Source: Cyclobacterium sp. 1_MG-2023
GTDB taxonomy: Bacteria; Bacteroidota; Bacteroidia; Cytophagales; Cyclobacteriaceae
Reading direction: 5' to 3'
DNA: 64,000 nt
Assembly (NCBI RefSeq): GCF_030546805.1
Contig: NZ_JAUOPC010000016.1
Location: 48,799-112,798, forward strand
Shown: positions 56,658 to 64,000 of the stretch, one piece after another
Layout: every line of letters begins with the position of its first letter
Position numbering within the stretch: position 1 is the stretch's first letter
Notes under the pieces: generated by a model
The model's database searches: none
The model's input: only the letters and a program-made list of their open reading frames with translations
Told to the model about the DNA's origin: nothing
Position numbers and translations under genes: made by a program

Positions 56658-57788
56658 TTATAATCTTCGGCTTACTTTTTCTACCATCGCATTTTTCCAA
56701 GAGGTAAAATCTCCCGCTTGGATCCGTTCTCTAGCCTGTGTCACCAACCAAAGATAGAAGGATAAATTGTGAATACTCGCGATTTGAGCAGCAAGCATTT
56801 CTTTACTTATGGTAAGGTGCCTTAGGTAGGCTTTCGAATAAAAATTACTTACATGCGAATGAAAGCCACTGTCAATGGGTGAAAAATCCATTTTCCACCT
56901 TTCGTTCCGAATATTGATAATACCTTCGGTTGTGAAGAGCATGCCATTCCTAGCGTTCCTGGTAGGCATCACACAATCAAACATATCAATCCCAAGTGCT
57001 ATGGACTCCAAAATATTGGCCGGTGTCCCTACGCCCATAAGGTATCTGGGCTTCTCTTCAGGCAATATATCCGTCACCAAATCTGTCATTTCATACATCA
57101 TCTCGGCCGGCTCACCAACAGACAACCCTCCTATGGCATTGCCTTCTCTGTCCTGATCACTTACAAAACGCGCAGCATCCTGACGCAGGTCTTTAAAAGT
57201 ACTTCCTTGAACAATAGGAAACAAAGATTGACTATAGCCATATTTCCCGCTAGTGCTATCAAAACGCTCAATACACCTTTTCAACCACCTATGGGTGAGA
57301 TGCATGGAGTTTTTGGCATAACTCCATTCACAGGGATAAGGCGTACATTCGTCAAAAGCCATGATAATATCAGCTCCAATGGTACGCTGTATATCCATCA
57401 CAGATTCCGGGGTAAAATGATGTTTGGATCCATCAATATGGGATTTAAAAACCACCCCTTCTTCTTTTATTTTCCTGTTTCCTTCCAAGGAGAAAACCTG
57501 ATACCCTCCACTGTCAGTTAGGATAGGACTAGACCATCCAATAAATTTATGAAGCCCTCCTGCTTTTTCAAGCACCTCCAATCCGGGTCTTAGATAAAGG
57601 TGATAAGTATTGCCCAAAATAATCTGAGCTTTCACATCATAGGTCAATTCTCTTTGGTGAACAGCCTTAACAGAACCTGCGGTCCCTACAGGCATAAAGA
57701 TCGGTGTTTGAATGGTGCCGTGGTCGGTCTGAATTTCACCGGCTCTGGCTTTTGACTTTTGATCCTTGCTTACAAGTTTAAATTTCAT
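56658..57788 (-). CDS. tgt: tRNA-guanine transglycosylase Tgt lacking zinc cysteines
   Basis: A 376-residue enzyme that exchanges guanine-34 for the queuine precursor PreQ1 in GUN tRNAs. The catalytic parts are present: general base Asp92 in LTDSGGYQVFS, nucleophile Asp271 in DMFDCVMPTRNARNG, and AFDECTPYP. The zinc site CxCxxC of the E. coli enzyme (Cys302, Cys304, Cys307) is replaced by Phe309, Ser311 and Ser314, while the fourth ligand His340 (ASIHNL) is kept. From memory this also holds for other Bacteroidota enzymes, so it is probably lineage-wide and functional. It is the first gene of a tgt-lptG-EamA group. Confidence 0.95.
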   Translation of the reverse strand: MKFKLVSKDQKSKARAGEIQTDHGTIQTPIFMPVGTAGSVKAVHQRELTYDVKAQIILGNTYHLYLRPGLEVLEKAGGLHKFIGWSSPILTDSGGYQVFSLEGNRKIKEEGVVFKSHIDGSKHHFTPESVMDIQRTIGADIIMAFDECTPYPCEWSYAKNSMHLTHRWLKRCIERFDSTSGKYGYSQSLFPIVQGSTFKDLRQDAARFVSDQDREGNAIGGLSVGEPAEMMYEMTDLVTDILPEEKPRYLMGVGTPANILESIALGIDMFDCVMPTRNARNGMLFTTEGIINIRNERWKMDFSPIDSGFHSHVSNFYSKAYLRHLTISKEMLAAQIASIHNLSFYLWLVTQARERIQAGDFTSWKNAMVEKVSRRL

Positions 57789-58076
57789 TCCTCCCTTTCA
57801 TTGAATTATCCCTCATTTACTTATTATATTTGAATCCGAATTAGGCTGTAGTGAAATTTGTAGGCATTTTAAATATTTAGAATAAGTCAATATTTTAAAT
57901 TTTGCCATTATCTTTCCGTGCACTATTCGATTTTCAGCTATTCAGTTCTCTTTTTAATAGAAACAAGCATAACGGAAAGTCAATGCTTGCCACAAATGGA
58001 ACACAAAAATAACTGCAATAAAACAAAAATTTGAGCTTTTTGAATTAATCTTATAGAACTGACAGTAAGCATAAAC

Positions 58077-59204
58077 ATGGAAAACACATTATGGTGGATA
58101 TTTTTTTTGGCTTCAGGGCTACAGTTTACTTACTTGATGGTAGTTTTTGGCAGGTTTGCATTCTTTTATAAAAGGCAAGAAGAAACTGAGCAAGACTTAA
58201 ATTTGAGTGGGGTAACTGTAATTATTGCAGCAAAGAATGAAGCCGCACACCTGAAGGACCTTATCCCCTTACTTATGGAGCAGGACTATCCTACCTTCGA
58301 AGTATTGGTAGTAAATGATTGTTCAACAGATGAATCTGAGGATATATTAAGGGCACTTTCCAGCAAATATAACCAGCTAAGGATTGTAAACATTAGGTAC
58401 ACACCCCAGCATGTAACGGCTAAAAAGTATGCCCTTACCTTGGGTATTAAAGTTTCCAAATACGACACAATCCTTTTGACAGATGCAGATTGCAGACCGG
58501 TATCCTCACAATGGATCAGAAAGATGTCTGCTCCCATACGGAATGAAGGTAAAACTTTTGCTCTTGGTCACGGATCTTATCTGACACTTCCCGGCTTACT
58601 GAACAAAATCATCCAATATGAAACCATATTGACAGCCATTTACTATTTTTCTTTCGGTCATTGGAAGTCTCCCTTTATGGGGGTGGGCAGAAACCTATGT
58701 TATCGGAAGCATTTTTTCATGGAAAAGAAAGCTTTTAAATCCCTATGGCACATAGAAGGAGGGGATGATGACTTGTTTGTAAACAGGTACGCAACTGCAG
58801 CAAACACTGCTATTGTTGCACAGCCTGATAGCATTACCATCTCTCAACCCAAGACCAATTTTAAGGATTATTTTATGCAAAAGAAAAGGCATTTCCATGC
58901 CGGCAAATATTATCGTACCCGAGACAAACTAAAACTCGGTTTGTATTCGTTAAGTCATTTAGTATTCTGGTCTTCTGCTATAGGAATTGTAATTCTTGAA
59001 AGCACTTGGGAACCAATTGCCCTAGTATTGGGGTTAGTTTTCTCTAGAGCAATGCTCCAGTATTTAATTATTCACCGGGTTAGAAAAAAATTAGAGGGGA
59101 CTGGGAAGGTAATATGGACCTTATTTTTTGATTTGATGTACATGATTTATTTTTGGACCTTGGGAACAAAAGGTTATCTGTCAAAAACAGTTAAATGGAA
59201 ATAA
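58077..59204 (+). CDS. Membrane glycosyltransferase, family 2
   Basis: A 375-residue GT2-type enzyme. One N-terminal membrane helix (about 5-27) is followed by a GT-A domain (about 45-270): VTVIIAAKNEAAHLKDLIPLL, VLVVNDCSTDESEDIL, and the metal-binding DxD-type TDADCRP. Two or three C-terminal helices (about 290-370) follow. It is similar in layout to enzymes that make cell-surface polysaccharides or glycolipids, but donor and acceptor are unknown. Its last 10 bases overlap the start of the sigma factor gene. Confidence 0.88.
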   Translation: MENTLWWIFFLASGLQFTYLMVVFGRFAFFYKRQEETEQDLNLSGVTVIIAAKNEAAHLKDLIPLLMEQDYPTFEVLVVNDCSTDESEDILRALSSKYNQLRIVNIRYTPQHVTAKKYALTLGIKVSKYDTILLTDADCRPVSSQWIRKMSAPIRNEGKTFALGHGSYLTLPGLLNKIIQYETILTAIYYFSFGHWKSPFMGVGRNLCYRKHFFMEKKAFKSLWHIEGGDDDLFVNRYATAANTAIVAQPDSITISQPKTNFKDYFMQKKRHFHAGKYYRTRDKLKLGLYSLSHLVFWSSAIGIVILESTWEPIALVLGLVFSRAMLQYLIIHRVRKKLEGTGKVIWTLFFDLMYMIYFWTLGTKGYLSKTVKWK

Positions 59205-59806
59205 ACGAAAGAAGTTTTTCAGATAAAGCGTTAGAAGATTTCGAATTGATCGACAAAGCGGTCAATGACAAAGACCAGCAAGCGTACGCCTCGCTTATGA
59301 AGCGGTACAAGAAGGCCGTGTACTTTATGATCTTAAAAATGATCAGAGGTGCTGACGATGCCGAAGACCTTACCATGGAAGCTTTTGCTAAGGCCTTTAA
59401 AAATCTTCATAAATTCAAAAAAGACTATACGTTTAGTACGTGGCTCTTTAGAATTGCGACCAACAATACCATAGATTTTATTCGCAAGAAAAAACTCAAA
59501 ACCATGAGTTTGAACAACACCATGACTGATGATGGTGGCAATGCGGTAAATATCGATGTGGAAGATGATGACAACAATCCTCAGGATGAGTTTATCAAAA
59601 CGCAAAGAAAAGAAATGGTGAGAATCTTTGTAGACAAGCTACCTGCAAAATACCGAAAACTAGTAAAACTCAGGTATTTTGACGAATTGTCCTATGATGA
59701 AATTGCAGCCGAACTAGACAAACCCTTGGGTACAGTAAAAGCACAACTCCACCGTTCTAGGGAGTTGCTCTTAGAAATCGCTGAAGGGAAAAACAAACAT
59801 ATTTAA
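59195..59806 (+). CDS. ECF-like RNA polymerase sigma factor
   Basis: A 203-residue sigma-70 family protein. The sigma-2 region (about 27-95) has DAEDLTMEAFAKAFKNLHKF and TWLFRIATNNTIDFIRKKK. An acidic linker (DDGGNAVNIDVEDDDNNPQD) follows, then the sigma-4 helix-turn-helix (about 140-195) with LPAKYRKLVKLRYFDELSYDEIAAELDKPLGTVKAQLHRSR. No anti-sigma gene is adjacent. It starts within the end of the glycosyltransferase gene and is followed four bases later by rsmG. The same three-gene order occurs in related genomes from memory, which suggests a housekeeping role. Confidence 0.9.
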   Translation: MEINERSFSDKALEDFELIDKAVNDKDQQAYASLMKRYKKAVYFMILKMIRGADDAEDLTMEAFAKAFKNLHKFKKDYTFSTWLFRIATNNTIDFIRKKKLKTMSLNNTMTDDGGNAVNIDVEDDDNNPQDEFIKTQRKEMVRIFVDKLPAKYRKLVKLRYFDELSYDEIAAELDKPLGTVKAQLHRSRELLLEIAEGKNKHI

Positions 59807-59810
59807 TTCA

Positions 59811-60461
59811 ATGAATCCAGACCACAAGCTGATCCAGCAATACTTCCCTGAATTGAACGCCCAACAGAAGGAGCAGTTTGCACACATGGGAGAACTTTAC
59901 TTTGATTGGAACAGTAAAATTAATGTTATCAGCAGAAAAGATATGGACAGCTTCTATGTCCACCATGTATTACATTCTTTAGGCATCGCCAAGACAGTTT
60001 CTTTCAAGCCCGGAACCAAAATACTTGACATCGGCACCGGGGGAGGTTTTCCGGGAATACCCCTAGCTATTCTTTTTCCGGAAGTTCAGTTTCATCTGGT
60101 GGACTCTATAGGAAAAAAAATATCCGTGGTAAAAGATGTGGTCAAGCAGTTGGGCTTAAAAAATGTAGAGCCCCAACAGGTCCGTGCTGAAAATCTAATG
60201 AGTAGAAAATATCATTTTGTAGTAAGCCGAGCCGTAACGCAAATGGAGAAATTTTATCCTTGGGTAAAAGGCAGGTTTAGAAAAGAAGATGTTCATGATG
60301 AGTTTCAGAATGGAATTCTGTACTTGAAGGGTGGAGATGTGGATGAAGAACTGGAGGCCCTACACCTAAATTATGTAAGTTATCATCTTGAAGACTACTT
60401 TGAAGAACCATTTTTTGAAACCAAAAAGGTGGTCTATATTCCTTATGAAGGTAAAAGGTAA
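59811..60461 (+). CDS. rsmG: 16S rRNA (guanine-527-N7) methyltransferase RsmG
   Basis: A 216-residue SAM-dependent methyltransferase that modifies G527 of 16S rRNA. The SAM-binding motif is ILDIGTGGGFPGIPLAILFP (about 70-89), followed by HLVDSIGKKISVVKDVVKQLGLKNV and the VVSRAVTQMEKFYPWV motif. The length is typical. Four bases separate it from the sigma factor gene. A terminator follows 33 bases after its stop. Confidence 0.95.
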   Translation: MNPDHKLIQQYFPELNAQQKEQFAHMGELYFDWNSKINVISRKDMDSFYVHHVLHSLGIAKTVSFKPGTKILDIGTGGGFPGIPLAILFPEVQFHLVDSIGKKISVVKDVVKQLGLKNVEPQQVRAENLMSRKYHFVVSRAVTQMEKFYPWVKGRFRKEDVHDEFQNGILYLKGGDVDEELEALHLNYVSYHLEDYFEEPFFETKKVVYIPYEGKR

Positions 60462-60494
60462 ATCAAATATCAAGACCTGTCTTTTCAATTACTT

Positions 60495-60550
60495 AAAAAA
60501 ATAACCCGGTAAAAGAGTCATTACTGACCCCTTTCACGGGTTATTTTTTT
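60495..60550. terminator. Bidirectional terminator after rsmG
   Basis: A 14-bp stem (AAAAAAATAACCCG / CGGGTTATTTTTTT, 60495-60508 and 60537-60550) with a 28-base loop lies between convergent genes. The T run is built into the stem arms and works on both strands. Confidence 0.85.
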
Positions 60551-60570
60551 AGCTTCAAAGAGCGATTTTT

Positions 60571-61110
60571 TTACTTTACAAGAACAATTTCAATACTTGA
60601 TTCACTCACAGTAAGCCCTTCTTCTTGTAAGCGTTCAAATTCTGAAGCATCAATTACTCCTTTTAGTGTGAGCATGCTTTCAGAGTTGTCAACAACATCC
60701 AGTATTACCACCTCTTCATTATCGGTAATCACCAATTCATCACCAATCAATTCCCAGTTACCTGAAAAGATTTCAACACCTTCCACAGGGATATTCTCAC
60801 TTTGAAGGGGGACGCCCAATGCACTTACCGAGACATCGAATACAAAACTTCCGGTGGCAGAGACCAGTTGATCGCCATCACCGAAAGTTAGGCTCATGTC
60901 ATAATCTTGACCTACTCCGTCTATGCTTACAGGCACACTCGTAGATGAGCCTGGCACCTCAACAGTTCCTCTTCCTGTTAAGGTGGCCTCATGAAGTTCC
61001 CATTCGGTATTGGTCAATACTAGTAGGGGTCTTTCACCGTCTGCGTCGCTCGTGCAACTCCCACTACATAGGAGCACCAATAATAAAAGTGAATATAGAG
61101 GGGTTTTCAT
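60571..61110 (-). CDS. Hypothetical lipoprotein, lipocalin-like
   Basis: A 179-residue lipoprotein: signal peptide, then lipobox CSGSC (Cys19). The mature protein is almost entirely predicted beta strand, with a NTEWELHEATLTGRG start and the late motif FSGNWELIGDELVI. That pattern resembles lipocalin-like domains of Bacteroidota lipoproteins. The ligand is unknown. It lies two bases after der, so it is probably transcribed from the era-der promoter, although nothing links its function to GTPases. Confidence 0.7.
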   Translation of the reverse strand: MKTPLYSLLLLVLLCSGSCTSDADGERPLLVLTNTEWELHEATLTGRGTVEVPGSSTSVPVSIDGVGQDYDMSLTFGDGDQLVSATGSFVFDVSVSALGVPLQSENIPVEGVEIFSGNWELIGDELVITDNEEVVILDVVDNSESMLTLKGVIDASEFERLQEEGLTVSESSIEIVLVK

Positions 61111-61112
61111 AA

Positions 61113-62426
61113 TTATTTCTTTTTGTAGGTAATTTTAACTGGCACTCCGGTAAAATCAAAATTCTCTCTCAACCTGTTTTCCAAGAATCTGGTATAGGGA
61201 GATTTAATATATTGCGGCAAATTACAGAAAAAGGCAAATACCGGATTTTTGGTAGGCAATTGGGTGATGTATTTAATTTTTATATACTTCCCTTTATTTG
61301 CCGGTGGTGGGTACTTTTCTATTTCCGGTAATAATAACTCATTCAATTTAGAGGTAGGTACCTTCCGTTGCTTATTATCATAAACATTCATCGCCAGTTC
61401 CATGGCTTGGTAAATCCTTTGCTTGGTGAGTGCGGAAATAAAGATGATGGGTATCCATTTATTTTCACCCAACTTTTCGGTCATATTGTCTTTAAACTTC
61501 TGCATGGTCTTATGGTCTTTCTCCACCAAATCCCATTTGTTCACCATGATCATCAAGCCTTTATTGTTTTTTATAGACAAAGAGATTAGGTTAACATCTT
61601 GAGCCTCCAAACCTCTGGTTGCATCCACCATAATAATGATCACATCCGAATCTTCAAGGGTTCTTAAAGATCGCATGACAGAATAAAACTCAATGTCTTC
61701 TTTTACTTTGGATTTTTTTCTAATGCCGGCAGTATCAGTAAGTATATAATCCTTCCCATACAATTGGTAGCGTGTATGGATCGCATCTCTGGTTGTTCCA
61801 GCCTCATCTGTGACGATGGACCTTTCTTTTCCTATTAAGGCATTAAGAAAAGAGGATTTACCGACATTTGGCCTACCCAAAATCGCTAATTTAGGAATCC
61901 CTTCATCGGGGTCTCTTTCTCCCTCATCAGGGAATTTTTGAATTACATCATCCAGTAAATCTCCCAAACCACTCCCACTGGTTCCGGTGGTCGGGTAAAT
62001 GATTTCCTCTCCTATCCCAAGGGCATAAAACTCATTGGCCATCAGCATACTCTCCATATTATCTGCCTTATTGGCCACGATAAAAACAGGCTTATCTGTA
62101 CCCCTTAGTTCTTTAGCAAACTCTGCATCCAGATCAGTAAGCCCAACCATACAATCTACCACAAACAAGATCACAGAAGCCTCATCAATGGCTAATTTTA
62201 CTTGTTTACGGATCTCTTTTTCAAAAACATCTTCTGAACCCTTTACATACCCACCGGTATCAATAACAGAGAAAAACTTCCCTCCCCACTGTGCATGCCC
62301 GTAATGCCTATCTCTGGTCACCCCACTTAGGTTGTCTTCAATGGCTTTTCTTTCTTCTACAAGTCTATTAAAAAGTGTGGACTTGCCCACATTAGGTCTC
62401 CCTACAATTGCTACTATATTGGCCAT
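61113..62426 (-). CDS. der: Ribosome assembly GTPase Der
   Basis: A 437-residue GTPase with two tandem GTP-binding domains, essential for 50S subunit maturation. The first P-loop is GRPNVGKSTLFNRL (about 8-21) and the second GRPNVGKSSFLNAL (about 184-197). Each has a DTGG or DTAG motif and an NKAD or NKWD specificity motif. The C-terminal KH-like domain (about 355-437) follows. It lies 11 bases downstream of era, another ribosome GTPase. Confidence 0.97.
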   Translation of the reverse strand: MANIVAIVGRPNVGKSTLFNRLVEERKAIEDNLSGVTRDRHYGHAQWGGKFFSVIDTGGYVKGSEDVFEKEIRKQVKLAIDEASVILFVVDCMVGLTDLDAEFAKELRGTDKPVFIVANKADNMESMLMANEFYALGIGEEIIYPTTGTSGSGLGDLLDDVIQKFPDEGERDPDEGIPKLAILGRPNVGKSSFLNALIGKERSIVTDEAGTTRDAIHTRYQLYGKDYILTDTAGIRKKSKVKEDIEFYSVMRSLRTLEDSDVIIIMVDATRGLEAQDVNLISLSIKNNKGLMIMVNKWDLVEKDHKTMQKFKDNMTEKLGENKWIPIIFISALTKQRIYQAMELAMNVYDNKQRKVPTSKLNELLLPEIEKYPPPANKGKYIKIKYITQLPTKNPVFAFFCNLPQYIKSPYTRFLENRLRENFDFTGVPVKITYKKK

Positions 62427-62437
62427 AATTTTATTTA

Positions 62438-63328
62438 TTATTGGTCGTAACCAAATTTTCTCAGTTTGTTTTTATTCTTTCTCCAGTTATCTTCCACCTT
62501 TACGAAGGTTTCAAGAAAAACTTTTTTGCCAAAAAATTTCTCCATTTCAATCCTGGCTTGTGTACCCACTCTTTTCAAGGCTTTCCCCTTGTCTCCAATG
62601 ATTATACCTTTCTGACTGTCCCTTTCCACAAAAATAACAGCCCTCATTCGAATTAAATTTTCAGTTTCTTCAAAATCTTCAATTCGAACTTCAGTACTGT
62701 AAGGTATCTCCTTTTTGTATTGGACAAATATTTTCTCTCTAACGATTTCAGAAGCAAAGAAACGTTCAGGACGGTCACTTAGTTCTTCTTTGTCATAAAA
62801 TGGTGGATGTACTGGCAAACGATCCAAAATTTCCTGCAAAATCTTTTGAAGGTTGAATCCCTCCAAGGCCGAAATCGGAATAACCACATCGGCATTTATC
62901 TTTTCCGTCCAATATTCGGTTACTTCAGCAAGTTTTTCCTCTTTGTTCAGGTCAATTTTATTGACAATGAGCAAAACAGGAACAGCTGCATCATTGACCT
63001 TTTTGATAATATCTTCAATTTCTTCGTCATTCTCAAAAAGATCCGTAACAAATACGATTACATCTGCATCTTCAAGTGATAGGTTTACAAAGCCCATCAT
63101 GCTTTTGTGCAGTTCATATTTCGGCTTTAACATGCCCGGAGTATCGGAGAAGACGATCTGATACTCAGGTTCATTCATTATCCCAAGGATCCTGTGCCGT
63201 GTGGTTTGGGCTTTGGATGAAATGATAGAAAGCTTTTCTCCGAGCAAGGCATTCATAAGTGTAGATTTGCCCACATTGGGTTTACCTATAATATTTACAA
63301 AGCCTGCTTTATGTGTGTTCTCCAACAT
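62438..63328 (-). CDS. era: Ribosome assembly GTPase Era
   Basis: A 296-residue GTPase needed for 16S rRNA maturation. The N-terminal GTP-binding domain has GKPNVGKSTLMNALLG (about 16-31), DTPGMLKPKYELH, NKIDLN and SALEGFN. The C-terminal KH domain (about 200-296) has VIFVERDSQKGIIIGDKGKALKRVGTQAR. It is the first gene of the era-der operon, with a TACCTTTG promoter box 18 bases before the start. Confidence 0.97.
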   Translation of the reverse strand: MLENTHKAGFVNIIGKPNVGKSTLMNALLGEKLSIISSKAQTTRHRILGIMNEPEYQIVFSDTPGMLKPKYELHKSMMGFVNLSLEDADVIVFVTDLFENDEEIEDIIKKVNDAAVPVLLIVNKIDLNKEEKLAEVTEYWTEKINADVVIPISALEGFNLQKILQEILDRLPVHPPFYDKEELSDRPERFFASEIVREKIFVQYKKEIPYSTEVRIEDFEETENLIRMRAVIFVERDSQKGIIIGDKGKALKRVGTQARIEMEKFFGKKVFLETFVKVEDNWRKNKNKLRKFGYDQ

Positions 63329-63346
63329 GGTTTCAGATTTTTTTTA

Positions 63347-63354
63347 CAAAGGTA
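63347..63354 (-). promoter_or_regulatory. Candidate -7 promoter box for era
   Basis: TACCTTTG on the minus strand (63354-63347) fits TAnnTTTG and lies 18 bases before the era ATG. It mirrors an identical box on the plus strand that faces the tRNA gene. Confidence 0.5.
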
Positions 63355-63355
63355 C

Positions 63356-63385
63356 TTGATTTTTCATAATATGTCCTTACCTTTG
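63356..63385 (+). promoter_or_regulatory. Candidate promoter for initiator tRNA-Met
   Basis: TTG at 63356-63358 and TACCTTTG at 63378-63385 are 19 bases apart. Transcription would begin about 80 bases before the mature tRNA. Confidence 0.5.
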
Positions 63386-63470
63386 TACCACAATAAAGGA
63401 AAGGGCAACAAAAAACGTTTGAAGCCGTAAACTTTAAGAGAGCGATACTAATAAATTATTAAAGATATAT

Positions 63471-63543
<73 letters not shown>

Positions 63544-63548
63544 CACAG

Positions 63549-63589
63549 AACCCCTTATACGTCAAGTATTTGGGGTTTTCTTTTTTTTT
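63549..63589 (+). terminator. Terminator after tRNA-Met
   Basis: AACCCC pairs with GGGGTT (63549-63554 and 63572-63577) and, inside a TT/TT internal loop, ATAC pairs with GTAT. It is followed by TTC and nine T. Confidence 0.8.
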
Positions 63590-63599
63590 AGGGGAGTTA

Positions 63600-64000
63600 T
63601 ATAAATCCTCGCTAAGGCGCTAAGATTTTAATAACCTTCTTTGCGACTCCTCGGCTCTGCGCGCAATTTTTAATGTTTATTTAACCCCATATCCTCGCAA
63701 AGGCGCTAAGACGCAAAGGTTTTGAATCCTCATCTTTGCGACTCCGCGGCTCTGCGTGCAAATCCTAAAGTTTATTTAACTATAAATCCTCGCTAAGGCG
63801 CTAAGATTTTAAACACCCTTCTTAGCGACTCTGCGCGCAATTTTTAATGTTTATTTAACCCCATATCCTCGCAAAGGCGCTAAGACGCAAAGGTTTTGAA
63901 TCCTCATCTTTGCGACTCTGCGACTCTGCGTGCAAATCCTAAAGTTTATTTAACTATAAATCCTCGCTAAGGCGCTAAGATTTTAAACACCCTTCTTAGC
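63600..64000. repeat. Tandem hairpin repeat array, two alternating unit types
   Basis: Units of about 87 bases alternate in types A and B: A at 63600, 63781 and 63955 and B at about 63685 and 63859, giving composite periods of 181 and 174 bases. Each unit has an inner 7-bp inverted repeat. Type A2 has CGCTAAG/CTTAGCG (63799-63805, 63821-63827), and type B has CGCAAAG/CTTTGCG (63712-63718 with 63734-63740; 63886-63892 with 63908-63914). Each complete unit ends GTTTATTTAAC. The array continues past the window edge. Similar CGCAAAG-type repeats occur in many bacteria. There are no CRISPR-like spacers. Confidence 0.85.

Noticed and set aside
63600..64000. Possible CRISPR array at the end of the window
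   Set aside because: Units are about 87 bases long and directly adjacent, with no unique spacers and no cas genes; it is a tandem hairpin repeat.

Overview
The window looks like chromosomal DNA of a marine-type member of the Bacteroidota, most likely order Cytophagales (Cyclobacteriaceae-like; this placement is an inference). The support is: roughly 40% GC by eye; no Shine-Dalgarno sequences before starts; TAnnTTTG-type promoter boxes close to start codons; many Bacteroidota-style lipoproteins; a protein with a type IX secretion (T9SS) C-terminal tail; and the order bamD-rpoZ-coaBC-DUF4835-recN. It is mostly housekeeping DNA with no phage, insertion sequence, CRISPR array or defence island. 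The notable content is regulatory and biochemical.

Layout. 1-3394: end of a cytochrome c maturation operon (ccmC end, ccmD-like, ccmE, ccmF), closed by a terminator. 3469-6194: a DUF2520 dehydrogenase-like protein, a UbiA prenyltransferase and a glycosidase-like lipoprotein. 6277-8495: purN (TTG start) and purH, followed by two tandem hairpins. 8876-14341: the rod-shape operon mreB-mreC-mreD-PBP2-rodA. 14644-19327: glycerol use (glpF, glpK, glpD on the minus strand, with a divergent DeoR-type regulator and phased repeats between). 19366-25483, minus strand: two lipoproteins, a MacAB-like export cassette and an SDR. 25650-33058, minus strand: an MscS channel, a large DUF3352-like envelope protein, mdh, a stand-alone cyclic-nucleotide-binding domain protein and tilS. 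33108-41935, plus strand: OstA-like, a T9SS-tail protein, bamD, rpoZ, coaBC, DUF4835, recN and fabI. 42013-53204, minus strand: one long branched-chain amino acid operon, ilvD-ilvB-ilvN-ilvC-leuA-leuC-leuD-cimA-like-leuB. 53746-63328: ispE, an EamA transporter, an LptG-like permease, tgt, a glycosyltransferase, an ECF-like sigma factor, rsmG, a lipoprotein, der and era. 63471-64000: the initiator tRNA-Met and a tandem hairpin repeat array that runs off the end.

The strongest finding is upstream of ilvD. A 15-codon leader peptide, in which 13 residues are Leu, Val or Ile, is followed by a possible antiterminator arm and then a strong intrinsic terminator. This is a textbook layout for ribosome-controlled attenuation of the whole ilv-leu operon. 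The same operon carries a second LeuA-like enzyme that keeps the pyruvate-pocket residues of Leptospira citramalate synthase. That points to threonine-independent isoleucine synthesis using the shared LeuCD and LeuB enzymes.

Other points of interest: CcmE carries Cys instead of the usual haem-binding His; tRNA-guanine transglycosylase has lost the three zinc cysteines; three GAAAY elements at exact 10-bp spacing lie between glpD and its regulator; and the terminal repeat array shows compensatory changes in its hairpins.
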